Shown one piece after another: positions 1 through 12,304 of a stretch of 64,000 bases of DNA (position 1 is its first letter; every line of letters begins with the position of its first letter). The notes under the pieces are model-generated. The model saw only the letters and a list, made by a program, of their open reading frames with translations, did not search any database and was not told where the DNA came from. Location: positions 32,082,877-32,146,876 of the forward strand of contig OX421968.1 in the NCBI GenBank assembly GCA_949128115.1, written 5' to 3'. Origin of the DNA: Anaspis maculata. Lineage: Eukaryota; Arthropoda; Insecta; Coleoptera; Scraptiidae. The translations under genes and the position numbers were made by a program.

Positions 1-258
1 TTACCTCCGATTATTGCTGAAGGAGGAGTGTTTACATAGAAACATTTTCGCTTATCGTTAAACTATTGTTGAATCGTATGTCTCATCAACAGATAGAAAA
101 ATAAACCCATTAGTCCCACATATGTTTGGCAAATTTTCATTATTTTTTTCCTCGTAAACCATATAGCTTTTTGAATTATTTTCAAGCACATGAAGTCAAG
201 TTTTTGGGGCCCCATAACCCCTTGAAAAGAAAGTCATAAGTTGTGAATCACCCTGTAT
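1..258. repeat. Partial repeat ending in CACCCTGTAT
   Basis: No coding sequence is recognisable. The right end (about 222-258) closely matches 21232-21268: both run from CCTTGAA through a AGTCAnAAGTTGTGAATCACCCTGTA stretch. This marks the terminus of a dispersed repeat whose left end lies outside the window. The CACCCTGTAT motif at 249-258 recurs at many palindrome ends here. The element abuts the palindrome starting at 259. Confidence 0.45.
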
Positions 259-2083
259 AAACTGCTCGTCAAAAGTTAAGCATAGACCAAAATTTGCTCC
301 AATTTCAAGTGAGGATTTATTCGGGAAAAGATATCTGATTGAAAAAAATGTATGGTGCTTGGTAGAGCTTTTCTTTAGCTACAAGACGCTATGTCGATTT
401 GCGTCACCATTGACTTTGTCCATGATATACAGGATGCCAAAGAAGGAGTGTCAAAAGTGTTAATTTTTCAAGTCGTGGAACTTTCTTAGAAAAAATTCCG
501 GATTTCTTTTCCCTTGAGTTTTAGAAAGCGGATATCAATATCTCCAAACGGTTTTTGACTTTTGATCGTATTTTGTTTTTTCAAAGAGCTCTTGATTTTT
601 TTGTGAAATATAGATTTTTTGATGCAGAATTTGCTAGAGCAGTAGCTTTTTCGTGAAAATTCACAGAAACGTACACAGTTGCTGGATGAATAATACCATG
701 AGAAAATTGACCTCATGGACCTCCAGAAGGGGTCATCCTCTGGACCTCTTCAGGGGGCATGCCCAATGAAGCATGCTGCGACATCACTTTGACACTTATT
801 GAACCCAGCATGGATAAAAATGCAAGACTTGTAACCATACGTTGCATCAAAATTACCATGGTTACCAATTAGTCCCAACATGGGTGATTTTGTTACTGCC
901 CAAGTCACTGGAAATTTTCAAAAGTGATATCTCCTAGACGAATAGAGATAGAGCCATAATCCTTTTTTGATTTCAATCGGACACATTATTGGTCATTCGA
1001 GCATGATGTGCAAATTTTTCATGTTCATACTTTTTCAGGGGTGGGGGGTAATTTTGACGTACTTGTCATCGTTGAAATGTCGTCATGAATGTATACTGTC
1101 AGTTTCAGCTGATGAATTTCAAGTTTGCGTTCGGTGTTTTTCTTCCTCAAAGTCCAGGTTTCCTGAGAAAACCTTTGTTGGTCTTTTGTTTTCACTACTG
1201 ATGTGGTAGTGGTAGATTACATTCATGTTGACATTTCAATGATGACAAGTACAAAAAAAAATTCTGACATGACAAACGTCAAAATTTGCCCCCACCACTG
1301 AAAAAGTATAAACGTGAAAAATTTGCATATCATGCTTGAATGACCAATAATGTGTCCGTTGGAATGAAAAAAAAAAAAGAATTATCCCTCTATTTCTACT
1401 CGTCTAGGAGATATCACTTCTGAAATTTTCCAGTGATTTGGACAGTAACGAAATCACCCATGATGGGACTAATTGGTAGCCATGGTAATTTTGATGCAAC
1501 GTATGGTTACAAGTCTTGCATTTTTATCCATTCTGGGTTCAATAAGTGTCAAAGTGATGTCGCAGCATGCTTCATTGGGCATCTCCCTTGAAGAGGTCCA
1601 GAGGATGACCTCTTCCGGAGGTACATGAGGTCAATTTCCTCATGGTATAATTCATCCAGCAACTGTGTACGTTTCTGTGAATTTTCAAGAAAAAGCTACT
1701 GCTCTAGCAAATTCTGCATCAAAAATCTATATTTCACAAAAAATTCAAGAACTCTTTGAAAAAACAAAATACGATCAAAAGTCAAAAACCGTTTCGAGAT
1801 ATTGATATCCGCTTTCTAAAACTCAAGAGAAAAAAATCCGTAGTTTTTTCTAAAAAAGTTTCACGACTTCAAAAATTAACACTTTTGACACTCCTTCTTT
1901 GGCATCCTGTATATCATGGACAAAGTCAATGGTGACGTAAATCGACATAGCATCTTGTAGCTGAAGAAAAACTCTACCAAGCACCATACATTTTTTTCTC
2001 AAATTAGATATCTTTTTCCGATGAAATCCTTACTTGAAATTGGAGCAAATTTTGGTCTATGCTTAACTTTTGACGAGCAGTTT
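259..2083. repeat. Large palindrome (foldback), about 0.84 kb arms
   Basis: The left arm 259-1093 reads as the reverse complement of the right arm 1221-2083. The outer end AAACTGCTCGTCAAAAGTTA at 259 is mirrored by TGACGAGCAGTTT ending at 2083. The inner end ACTTGTCATCGTTGAAATGT near 1060 is mirrored near 1225-1245. The loop is about 127 bp (1094-1220). The arms differ by scattered substitutions and small indels, so this is not a fresh duplication. No protein is encoded; short frames on both strands are mirror images of each other. A transcript crossing it would fold into a long hairpin. Confidence 0.85.
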
Positions 2084-2591
2084 AGAATAAAATGTAAAAT
2101 ATATCACCGGGTGTACTCGAAAATCATGAATGAAAGGAATCAGCCATAACTGAACTATGAACTGTCATATTGGGAGTAACAAGATCTTTCAAAAGATGGT
2201 GCTGAACGATATCCATAAGAAATGTTGTTGTTCAACTTTATTCAGTTTCATTTTTCCATATGGAGTTGCCGTTGGCGAGAAAAAATTACAAACCACAAGA
2301 GCTACATATTTTGTGCCGTTTCTCCAAGATGGCGGTTCTAAGCTAATTAATACAAAAACGTATCATGGCTTATTTTCATGCTGGTGTTGTGAGGAATCCA
2401 AAAAAGTATGATGCGTCAAGTCCCCAGGGTGGAAACCAAAATCGTGATTTTTGGATCTTGGCTCAACGACTTACCATGAGTAAATTTTGGTGGACTTGCT
2501 CACAAATTTCACATTCAGGGTTACTTGTATAATATATATTAATCAAAAAGTCCCGTTTACCCTCGCGTTTACCTCGTTTGAGGTGTAGGGT
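2084..2591. other. Spacer between palindromes, nothing recognised
   Basis: AT-rich sequence between two palindromes. It contains a variant boundary motif (CACCGGGTG near 2106) and no frame with a recognisable protein signature. Confidence 0.3.
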
Positions 2592-3836
2592 AAATAAACA
2601 GGTCAACACATGAAGTCGTCCACCCCAAAATTTCGCCTCCCTCTGAGGGGGCATATCTCGGAAAATACGTTACCGATTATGAAAAGCCTGCCGGTGCCTG
2701 AAAGAAGATTTTTTTGGCTACAAGGTATCACAGTGTGTCTGGTGTTCACTGACATTATACTTGATATACAGGGTGGCAACGCAAGGAGTGCCGAAGTGGT
2801 TTATTTTCAACACTGGGTAACTTTTGCTAAAAAAATTCCAGACTTTTTCTGGTGCCATTTTTGGAGAGCACTTATCAAAATCTCGAAACGGTTTTTGACT
2901 TGTTTCCGTATTTTGATTTTTTAAAAAGATGTGTCGCTTTATGTGAAATTTGAATTTTCTGATGTTGCTTCCGTCATTGGTCATGCAGCTGGCGGTAATT
3001 CAGCACAAATGCATAATTTGCCGTAAGAAACTACCCCATGAAATTTTTTCACCTCACAGACACCTAATGGTGCTACCCCTGTGGTCACCTGGTACCTGTT
3101 CAGGGTCGGTCTCAAATGGGGTAGGTTGCGACGATACATTTCATGTTTATCAAACGCAGTGTGGCTCAAATATGAATTTAGTAACCATCCGTTGCATTAC
3201 AAGTCCCATAGTTACCATATCAGCCCTATTTTGGTTACTTTTGTACAGGGTGATTTATACGAAAAGGTTCAAGGCTGTATCTCGAGAACGGAAAAAAGTG
3301 GAATAAAAAAAATAATTTTTCTTTCAATCTGACACAGCGGTGCACATTTCAGCATAGTGTAGATGTTTTCAAGACAGCCCCTATCGAGGGGTTGAAGGTG
3401 ACCACGCCATTTTGGAAAAGTGTTTTTTTTTAATAGATTATCTTGTTAATCTGAATGAGTGCAAAATGACATTTTCAAATTGATATGCCCAACCCTCAAG
3501 TTTCTACCCCAAGTGGAAATTGACAAAAAATGTTTATTACAAAACTGTCTACCTTATAGAAGAGGTTATTCTACCTGACATCCTTTTAATGTGGATCAAA
3601 TAGACATCAGATTATTGATGTTTGTGGGAAGGGGATTTGATCAAATAAACAAAATAAAACAGCTAAACAGCACAATTAAACAACGCGTGCCTTGTGTGGA
3701 ATAACATCTTTTCAGTTTTTAGCGCACTTCTCCAAACGGGAAGGCGCTTTTGTCCTCGCTTTGTCCGTCCGTCCGTCCGTCACAGCATCTAGTCCTAGAC
3801 AAAAAGGTTTTTGCGAAATTTTTTTACTCCATCGGG

Positions 3837-4545
3837 TAGCTCATGACCTTGTATCCCGGACCAAGAAAAATCTCGACGAAATAATAATAAACAATGACAA
3901 TAATAACAATTTAGTGTGACGCGGCATCGCCGTTGAATGCTGCATTTCAGAAGCCGGCCTGATCTCGAAAGTTATCACATGCGAGGAAGTACCCGATCTT
4001 ATCATTTTACCATAATACATATGCGGAGTTATATTTAGAGGATGATTTGAACTTCATTTTAATGAAAATTTTACATCGGTGCAAGGTGCAGGCCAATAGT
4101 TATTAATTTTTGAAAATGACTCCGAAACTACGGCTCGGCCGCAAATGATTTATTCGTTGCTTGCTGGTGCTTGATATCCTTTCCTCCGAACAAAACGAAA
4201 TTCAATACAGAAAATATTTCAACTCGAATGGGTGGCTCATGGCCTTGGTACGCGAATCAAGAAAAATTTTGCCGAAATAATCATGAACAATTACAAAAAC
4301 AACATTTTGGTGTAGGGCGGCTTCGCCGATCAAGTGCTGGCATTCACGGTAAGATGTAGAAAGTTGCGATATGCAGGCAACTACAATTTCTTAATGAAAT
4401 ACATCACTGCATGTACGGCATTATATTCACAGAACAATTTGAACTTTCTTTTGACAAAAACCCCACTTCGATCCGACCGTCGGGTCAATTGTTATCAATT
4501 TTTGAAAACGACCGCAAAGCCACAGCTCGGCGCATATTACACGAC
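3837..4545 (+). repeat. Diverged tandem duplication, about 396-bp period
   Basis: Two related units start at GCTCATGACCTTG (3839) and GCTCATGGCCTTGG (4235). Both continue through CAAGAAAAATn, CGAAATAAT, a GCGGCnTCGCCG segment and a TTTTTGAAAAnGACnnCnAA segment. An inverted copy of part of the unit is at 21345-21452. A (GTCC)n run at 3764-3780 lies just upstream. No coding potential is seen. Confidence 0.6.
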
Positions 4546-5129
4546 CCTACAAATTTAAAATCAGACGTGCCGAAATAGTAATTGACCATTTTGAAATAGC
4601 TAATACTAGGTACCTAAAGGATAATGGCACTCAAATTACGAAACATGTTCGCTCAATAACAAAAAAAAGTTGGCAGGTATCACTAAAAATCATGTGACAG
4701 GCTACCATTTTTCGATAAAAAAGAAATGTTCCAATTCAAAACTGAACCCGATATTCGTGTTCAGGAGGTCGAAATCAGTTGGAAAACATTTTTTTATATA
4801 AGTAACAGAATGACGCTTATGTGGCCGGTTTGTCTGTCTGTATGTCTGTCTGTCCGAGTCCGTGCAGAAATTAAGACGCTGTACTCCTTCTCGAGAATTG
4901 AAACAAGAGTCTTGGAACTTTTTTCCGATTAATAGCTGATGTCCCCAAGGGTGGCCAATGGGCACTATTTTTGTTATCCATACATCGTTATCATTATTCT
5001 CAAAAAACAGAGATCTCCTGTGCACTTCGATGAAGTTGAACTTCTTCTCGGGAACTGAAGCTACAGCCCTTGACGATTGAACTTTATCCGGTGGATAGCT
5101 TAGGTTCTCAAGGACCAAATAGGCAGAAT

Positions 5130-5530
5130 GGCTTTCATAATTCGGCCGCCATCTTGGCTGCCATATTGAAATTTCTTATTAGTGGAACGATTGTCATGAA
5201 ACTTGAAACTTACCCTTGTCTAGTACGATCATTCTTATTTTCTAGCCAAATTTCATGATTGCCCCACCATTTTGGCCGCCATATTGAAATCTCTGATAAG
5301 TGGAAGGATTTTAATAAAACTTGGGAGTTACGCTTGTCTCGTACGATCATTCCTATTTTCAAGCTGAGTTTCATAATTCTGCCGCCATCTTGGCCGCCAT
5401 ATTGAAATCTCTTATTAGTGGAACGATTTTCATGAAACTTGGAACTTACCCTTGTCTAGTATGATCATTCTGATTTTCAAGCCGAATTTCATGATTCTGT
5501 CGATATTTTGGCCGCCATATTGGAATTTTT
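5130..5530 (+). repeat. 118-bp satellite, about 3.5 copies
   Basis: GCCGCCATATTGAAAT or a close variant recurs at 5157, 5275, 5393 and 5511, exactly 118 bp apart. Each unit also carries CTTATTAGTGGAACGATT, a TCATGAAACTTG segment, TACCCTTGTCTAGTA and GATCATTCTnATTTTC. A related array is at 52110-52420. Confidence 0.85.
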
Positions 5531-6739
5531 TGCCCCAGACGGTAGAACCCTAATTACGTAACATCTTGCGTTCACTAATCCTCCAAAAAGGAAGTGCGCT
5601 ACTGAGCCTCATGCCCATGAGGCGTATTCGCTTGTTATATTTTTGTTCTCATGTTTGCATTCCAATACACATTGTTCAATTGTGCTGTTTTATTTTGTTT
5701 ATTTGATCAAATTCCCTCCCCCCAAACATCATAATTTCCGCTTGGGGTAGAAACTTGAGGGTTGGGGGCATATCAATTTGGAAATGTCATTTTGCACTCA
5801 TATTGCCATTCGGAATTACAAGATATCCATTAAAAAAAATACTTTTCCAAAATGGCATGATCACCTTCAACCCCTAGTTGTTTTGAACCTGTTTTGAAAA
5901 AATTTACACCATGCTGAAATGTGCACCGCTGTGTCAGATTGAAGCAAACATTTTTTTTTTATTCTACCTTCTTCCATTCTCGAGATATAGCCTTGTAACT
6001 TTTCGTATAAATTACTTTGTACAAAAGTAACCAAAATAGGGCTGATATGGTAACTATGGGACTTGTAATGCAACGAATGGTTACTGAATCTATATTTGAA
6101 CCACACTGTGTTTGATAAACATGGAATGTATCGTCGCAACCTACCCCATTTGAGACCGACCCTAAGCAGGTACCAGGTGACCACAGGGGTAGCACCATTA
6201 GGTGTCCGTGAGGTAAAAAATTTTCATGGAGTAGTTTCTTACGCCAAATTATGCATTTGTGCCAAATAACAGCCAGCTGCATGACCAATGACGGAAGCAG
6301 CATCAGAAAATTCAAATTTCACATAAAGCGACACATCTTTTTAAAAAATCAAAATACGGAGACAAGTTGAAAACCGTTCCGAGATTTTGATAGGTGCTCT
6401 CCAAAAATGGCACCAGAAAAAGTCTGGAATTTTTTTAGCAAAAGTTACCAAGTGTTGAAAATGGACCACTTCGGCACTCATTCCGTTATCACCCTGTATA
6501 TCAAGTACAATGTCATTGAACACCGGACACGCTGTGATACCTTGTAGCCAAAAGGACCCTCTTTCAGGCATCAGCAGGCTTTTAATAATCGGTAACGTAT
6601 TTTCCGAGATATGCTCCCTCAAAATGAGGCGAAATTTTGGGGTGGACCACTTCATGTGTTGACCTGTTTATTATGTACAATGTGCAAATAAAAATAGGTA
6701 TCCCATTTCCATAAATAATGTGAATAAACAAATTTTCTT

Positions 6740-7203
6740 ATTCGCCGTGCACGAAGGTTTCCCACAGTTGCTTATTTTGGCGATGGTTCTTCCTTCGCTT
6801 CAGTGGTCCCCTTTTCAATTAACGTTTTCCGTCTCACGTCATCCCAAATTTCTTTTGGTCTTCCTCTGTTTCTCTTGTCCTGCATTCTTGCTTCTTGCTT
6901 CCCATACTTGTTTGACTGGTCTATCTGCATCCATTCTTTGTAAGTGGCCCCATCAACTTAATTATTGTCTCTTCTCTATAAAATCAGTAACTGCTTCATT
7001 TTTAATTCTTCCCTTATTTGTGTGTTTCGTAATCTGTCCCTCAAGGTGACCCCTCTGACTCTCCTTGAGTATTTCATTTCCGTTGCTTCCAACTTCTCCT
7101 TCATTCTCCTCGATACTGTCCATGATTCACTTCCATATGTTAAGAAGATAGGTCTAAATATTGTTCTGTATACATCCAGTTTCGTTTTCCGTGCTACTTT
7201 GTG
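6740..7203 (-). pseudogene. Non-LTR retrotransposon reverse transcriptase, C-terminal fragment
   Basis: Read on the minus strand from 7203 to the stop codon at 6976, the sequence encodes a peptide with KTKLDVYRTIFRPIFLTYG, then ESWTVSRRMKEKLEA, then RRVRGVTLRDRLRNTQIREEL. This is the conserved tail downstream of the catalytic reverse-transcriptase core in RTE-type and related non-LTR elements (family knowledge). Beyond the stop, other frames still show the usual continuation, including a GHLQRM-like string and K/R-rich residues, down to about 6740. The piece is therefore frameshifted and truncated at both ends. No endonuclease or YxDD core is present. It abuts the palindrome ending at 6672. 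Confidence 0.7.
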
Positions 7204-9700
7204 ACGTCAAAATGTCACGACTGCACCGGCAGCTCGCTGGGTTTGGGAGCAGGACCCTGGGTTCCGTGAGATGTTGAAATAAATTTATATAAAGCGCCAA
7301 TCGGGTCTTTTAGTGTAATTCTTTGGGGCACCCGATTACCCTTCAAAGCCACGGTAGGCACACATGACGCGCGACAAGTAGTTCCACCTGACGGAAAGTA
7401 GGTCTAATGTACCTCGCGAATCTGGCGTAAGCTGTCAACTATGAAATGTCAACGAATTTTTGAGGTTAACGGTACAATTTATTTCGGCGTGAATATTACA
7501 ATTTAAAAGAAATAATTGCACGGAGCAAGAGCGCTGATGGAGGCCTAGGCCCTCTGACAGGTAACTATTTGATCGGCGTGAGGACGCTATTGCCAAGTGA
7601 CAGTTGCAGGTGTGGTCGATGGCAGGTTGTCCACCGGAGAGGGCGAATGTCGCCGGTGCCCCCACGAGCCCTGGATGGCGAAAACAATGCTGTCGTTCAC
7701 AGCTACACGTGGAGCCCCCCTATTGCCCTATGAAGCCTACCCCCAAGACACTCAAGGTTCCCACACTCTAGCCGACGGATTGACGGCTCCGGACTTACGT
7801 TCTACTGTAGTTCTACCTAACGTGCACGTTCGTAGCCTACGCATGTGAACACGGTATGTGTTCCGTTTCTGAGCTACAACCGTGTGGGTTACCGAGACTC
7901 TAATGAGCAGGACAACACGACAACAGGAACGGACTCACCCTCGGAACCGCTACAAAGCCAATCCAGGAGCCCCCAAAGAGCGACCGAACGCTTCGCTGAC
8001 GACGATGGGTGGTGACGCAACCTGGACGGTGATGGTGTTGTTGATGTTTGATTATTTCTCAACCCTCCTGTGACGCTACGTCGAGGTGAGATTCAGCGCC
8101 GATTCGTGACACGGCACTATACTTCTCTTGGCTGGACGGGCGGTCGGATAGCCATGGCAGGGAATGCGGCGGGATGCGACGATGGCCTCACAGTAACGTC
8201 CACCACGGGACGGCAACAAAATTACGGAGAAAACGAAAAAGTGGGAAAACCTACCGAGACACTGGATTAAAGAAAAGGTGAACGAAGTGGCATCTGACAT
8301 ACCTCGACTGATGGTGGATAGGTCCCTTAGTGTGGAGATGAAAACTCTTTAGTGGATTAGTCGAGGTTTTCCTTTGAAATGAAAAATAAATGAAAATAAA
8401 TCTCCACACTCAAAAATGGCTACTTTTTTTTCTGCCTCTTATCGCTTTTCTAATCCCACTTCAAAAGTCCACAATTGACCGCGCATTCCCAATACCTCTC
8501 ACTAGTGGCCGAAACCTCCATACACGCCCTCTGTGACCAAAGTCCAGAGGAACCCATGTAAACACCGGTTTGCAAAATTCGTACCGTCACAACTTCTTTT
8601 TAAAAGATGATGCAGGCAGTTACCTCGCCCCAACTGATAACGTCGGTGTATTTCCGCTGCCAGCGCCAATCGACGACGCCGGTGTGTGATATCTGCGGAC
8701 GTTAATTCTTACAATTTCGCCCCCCCCCCCCCCCCAACAGTAATCGCGGTAGAGGGGTCAACACGCAAGTCGACATGCACACCCCGTTCTTTTCTACTTA
8801 CCATTATACTGCCTACCTGCTGCTACGGGAACCAACCCACGCCACAGCGTGCAACCGGCAAGCTTCAATTACACCATTCCTGTAATTCCGCTGGTGATCG
8901 CTTGACGGTCTTTGTCTCATTTCTCATAATTGTATTAGTCAGGATCAGTCTGCGGTGTCTCCCCAGCGGCGCATCGCTCACCGTCTCCGCTGACCCCTTG
9001 GTCGCTCCGAATACAGATCACGCAACTTTGAACATCAATTAGTCGCACAGTCGCAGAGTCGCACCCCAATATTAATATCAGTTCGGGTAGGAGCTCCGCG
9101 CGCCACCACCCTACGACAACACCCCCCCCCCCCAATATCTGTTACGAAATCAGTGCTGCTTTTGGTTTGTGGTCCTAATGCAAACACCGTCAAAGTGTGA
9201 TCCCGCCGCGCCATCAAGCACTGGCACTCTCAATAACCGCGTGTAGCCTAGATTGAGGCCAAAATTAACATTTCACGCGGGTCTTGTGTCATACCAGCCA
9301 GTCAAGAAGCAGTTGCGTAAAAAGTGTCAATCCACCCAAAACAGTGTCTGAAATAAGAATTGAGAATAAAAATTGCGGACCATCCATGCAGTTTCTTGTT
9401 TTCCCCTATTTACGTATTGACGCCTGCATCGAGTCCGAGCGTCCCGGTTCGTGAAAATTGCCATTTCGACCACTGAGTAATACCAATGGTTGATACTAAT
9501 CAACCTTAGGGAGGGAAGAGAGCAACTGGAAAGAGGGGAAAAAAGAAAGGGAAGGGACTAGACGGCACTACGCACCACCTATGCGCACCACTCAATCCTG
9601 TTGTGTAGCGTGCGCTGGTGAAAATAGTTCGTTCGGAATAGATAAATAACTTCAAATGTATGAGAAGAAGAACATTCCTCCGTATCAAAAATGCTAGAAA
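7204..9700. other. Unrecognised 2.5 kb region
   Basis: No frame shows a protein family signature. Base composition is more GC-rich than the flanks. Poly-C runs occur near 8719-8736 and 9121-9132. TGTCACGACTGCACC at 7213 and CTCCTGTGACG near 8064 hint at a degraded LTR, but the ends do not form a clean TG...CA pair and no target duplication is visible. Short frames at 7597-7848, 8070-8270 and 8686-9042 are not convincing. Confidence 0.3.
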
Positions 9701-10857
9701 ATACAGGGTGATTCATTAGTGACCTAACATAGGCTTATGGGAGATAAAGGACTTTGAGGTGAGTCAGGACCAGACAAAAGAAATCCTTTTTTCTCCATTG
9801 GTTACGAAGATACAGGGTGTTTTGTGTGTTTCGTATGAAACTTTGATAAGCTATATTTTTGAAACGGCTTGAGATATTTTGTTGAAATTCACCAGTAAAA
9901 TTTCTCTGTTGGAACTTATCCAGAAGCCATACCAGATAAGTCGAAAGCCATGGCCGGGCTAGAAAAAATGTGCCCCTTTGTTATTTGATCAAAAAGTACA
10001 TTTTATGAGGGCTTTTCTGAAAAACTGCTACCGGATTTGAAGCTAAGGAAAAATATTTCAATAATCACTCTCCAATCTAGATGGCACACCTAAACCGTTT
10101 CGACAATAAAATTAAAAGTGAAATTTGTTCGTAAGTTTCCATTTCCAACCGGACATAATCGACTCATTGTTTGATTCAATTCATTCAAATTTATTTTTTG
10201 GCTTGCCTCTGTTGACTAGAAGGGCTTGGTTGCGGGGAAAATTTCAGAGCCGACCATTTTTTTCAATGAAAAATTCGAGAGTAAAACACAAAATTAGACT
10301 CGATTTGGTCGTGAAAAAAATGTTCGGCATGGAATTTTTCTTCCAATCAAGCCTTTCTATTGCACAGAGACAAGCTAAAAACTGAATTTGAATGAATTCA
10401 ATCAAACAATGAGTCGATAACGTCCGGTCGAAAATGGGAACTTACACACAAATTTTACTTTTAAATTTTATTGACGAAACGGTTTAGGTGTGCCATCTAA
10501 ATTAAAGAGTGATTCTTGAAGCATTTTTCCTTAGCTTTTAGAATCCGATAGCAGTTTTTTAGAAAAGCGGCCAGAATATGTACTTTTTGATCAAATAACA
10601 AAGGGACACATTAAGGAGTTACCCGGTATGGCTTCCGGATAAGTTCCAACAGACAAATATTACTGATGAATTTTAACAAAACATCTCTAGCCGTTTCGGA
10701 AATTCGCTTATCAAAGTTTCATACGGAACACACAAAACACCCTGTATATTCCTGTAACCAATGGAGAAAACAAAATTTCTTCTGTAGATCCTGACTCGCC
10801 GTGAAGTCCTCTATCTCCCATTAGCCTATGTAAGGTCACTCATGAATAACCCTGTAG
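9701..10857. repeat. Complete palindrome with ATACAGGGT ends
   Basis: The left end ATACAGGGTGATTCATTAGT at 9701 is mirrored by CTCATGAATAACCCTGTA ending near 10856. Pairing continues almost without interruption to a loop near 10281-10297: CGGACATAATCGACTCATTG at about 10152 pairs with CAATGAGTCGATAACGTCCG at about 10408, and GCCGACCAT at 10253 pairs with the segment ending TTCGGC at 10327. Arms are about 570 bp. A second copy of the motif inside the arm (about 9810) is mirrored at about 10738. No coding capacity. Confidence 0.9.
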
Positions 10858-10943
10858 AACGTTGATGGTGTGTGTTTGAGTATCGTTACTGTGAAGAGTG
10901 CGGTTGATGCTGGCATTAATGACACAGTCACCGCGTAATATAA

Positions 10944-11470
10944 TGTTACGAGCGGCGATTCTGGATAACACGCGATCTTTCTAGACTCTTCCTGTCAGGT
11001 CGCAGTGTACCAGTGCGGAGCGTTCTGGTGTGTTCCAGAGCGCGCGTGTAAGATTTTTTCCGTACAACTGTATGGAGACTTCAGCAGTGGGTCAAGCTAC
11101 ATCTGTCCATTTTGGCGGAGGTGCCACCTACCAGAACACACGGGAAGCACTCCAAAGGTGTGTGATTATTTGGGAGTCGTCTGAAACCGAGTCACTATGC
11201 CGGGTCACTATGGAAATTACTGGAGGATGATGGGAAGTTCGGGAACACTAATCGGAGGCATATACATATAAGCACCGTCCTGCTCAGCGCGACAGTCAGT
11301 TATGAATTGGAAGCGTTCGAATGCGAAACAAGCGAAGTAGTAATCGGCTATATTCCTAAGTAAATAATTGTTGGCGTGTATTTAATTTATTACGCAGTAA
11401 TAAACAGTGTGTGTGTGTTGTAAAACGATCGTCTCAATTATATTCGAATCCGTACGCGAAATACGTAGCA
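10944..11470 (+). mobile_element. Solo LTR (Gypsy type) with 4-bp target duplication
   Basis: The LTR begins TGTTACGAGCGGCGAT and ends TACGTAGCA. ATAA directly precedes it (10940-10943) and directly follows it (11471-11474). It is homologous along its length to the solo LTR at 42026-42549, including the shared strings TAATTGTTGGCGT and ACGATCGTCTCAATTATATT. It carries a TATA-like segment near 11260 and AATAAA near 11399, as expected for a promoter and polyadenylation region. No internal retroviral sequence adjoins it, so it fits LTR-LTR recombination. Confidence 0.85.
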
Positions 11471-11835
11471 ATAATCTAGTCACTCCACAGTCTAGGGTGA
11501 TTCAAAATTTTGAAGTTTGGATTTTTCGATGAGCCACCTTTGGAAAATGTGATGTCAGGTATAAAAACACTACGAATTTTTTTTTAAATAAATAATAAAA
11601 AAAATATATCTTTGATAAATGTATCAGACTTGCGTTGAATAATGAAAATAATAAATGCCCTACGCTTTAATATGGCTAACTTGAAAATAGAAAACCACGT
11701 CAAATTTCGTACAAGGACTAGTATGATTGTATATACCGAAATATCTTTGTGATTTCGCCACACAAGGCTCCTCCATTTAGTTCTTTTGATATCAAGATTA
11801 TTTCATGCAATATTACATCCCCTTATTTTAGCTTG

Positions 11836-11880
11836 TAGACGGCGTCTTGATAATGGCTCAGTGCCGAAACGCGCGTCGAC
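11836..11880 (+). ncRNA. Hammerhead-ribozyme-like motif (relict)
   Basis: The order is TTGATAA (core CUGANGA, imperfect), then a GGC-loop-GCC stem, then GAAAC, a short GCGC loop and GTC followed by GACC. This matches the layout of a minimal type I hammerhead with a very short stem III and a GUC cleavage site, known from Penelope-like elements and retrozymes. The altered first core box makes activity doubtful. No Penelope coding sequence is visible next to it. Confidence 0.4.
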
Positions 11881-11941
11881 CAATAAATAATATTGAACAA
11901 GTGTGGCAAGACTCCAAGAAGAATTCTTATCTTTAATATAT

Positions 11942-12283
11942 TGTCGTGCATTTCGGGTTCGAACGGATTTATTCAAGAAACTTGAGTAAATAATAACAAA
12001 TCGCGCAAGGGTAACTCAAACACAACAACCCGCAACTCGTTCAACAACTCGGTTTCACAGATGTTCTCTCGACTTCGGGCTTCAGGTATTGCTCAGTTGT
12101 CAAACTAACTCCCACTTGCGGCTGGTTTTTTATTTATAAACCCCCACTCCAGGTCTAGAAAATACAGGTTCCGATCGCTCTGGAAAATGCCGGCGGATTC
12201 CACGTTGCTAGGAGATTACGAGCTCAGGTATAGGTATACAGATGTACCTCTATTATTGAGTGCGCCACAGCTACTGCATTACA
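11942..12283 (-). mobile_element. 3' LTR of a decayed minus-strand Gypsy element
   Basis: On the minus strand the segment starts TGTAATGCAGTAGCTG just after a purine tract (GACGGGGGAAG, 12284-12294), as a 3' LTR follows its polypurine tract. It ends CGAACCCGAAATGCACGACA, giving TG...CA ends. It contains a TATA-like TTTATAAATAAA and an AATAAA. The end sequence resembles the ends of the solo LTRs in this window. The integrase remnant lies directly upstream on the same strand. Confidence 0.7.
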
Positions 12284-12304
12284 CTTCCCCCGTCTCAGCT
12301 TCTT

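Larger units (their letters stand above)
2592..6672. repeat. Very large palindrome with a 2 kb loop
   Basis: The left arm 2592-3683 (starting AATAAACAGGTCAACACATG) is mirrored by the right arm 5674-6672 (ending CATGTGTTGACCTGTTTATT). The arms are about 1.0-1.1 kb and visibly diverged. The ATACAGGGTGG motif lies inside the left arm at 2766 with its mirror at 6490-6499, and a second TACAGGGTG is at 3244. The mirrored short frames at 2950-3306 and 5959-6315 are products of the palindrome, not genes. The loop 3684-5673 holds separate tandem repeats. Confidence 0.85.

Noticed and set aside
2950..6315. Mirrored 118-residue frames
   Set aside because: They are reverse-complement copies in the two arms of the 2592-6672 palindrome, with no family signature.
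7213..8070. Possible solo LTR (TGTCACG... to ...TGTGACG)
   Set aside because: The ends do not form TG...CA, no target duplication is visible and no related copy occurs in the window.
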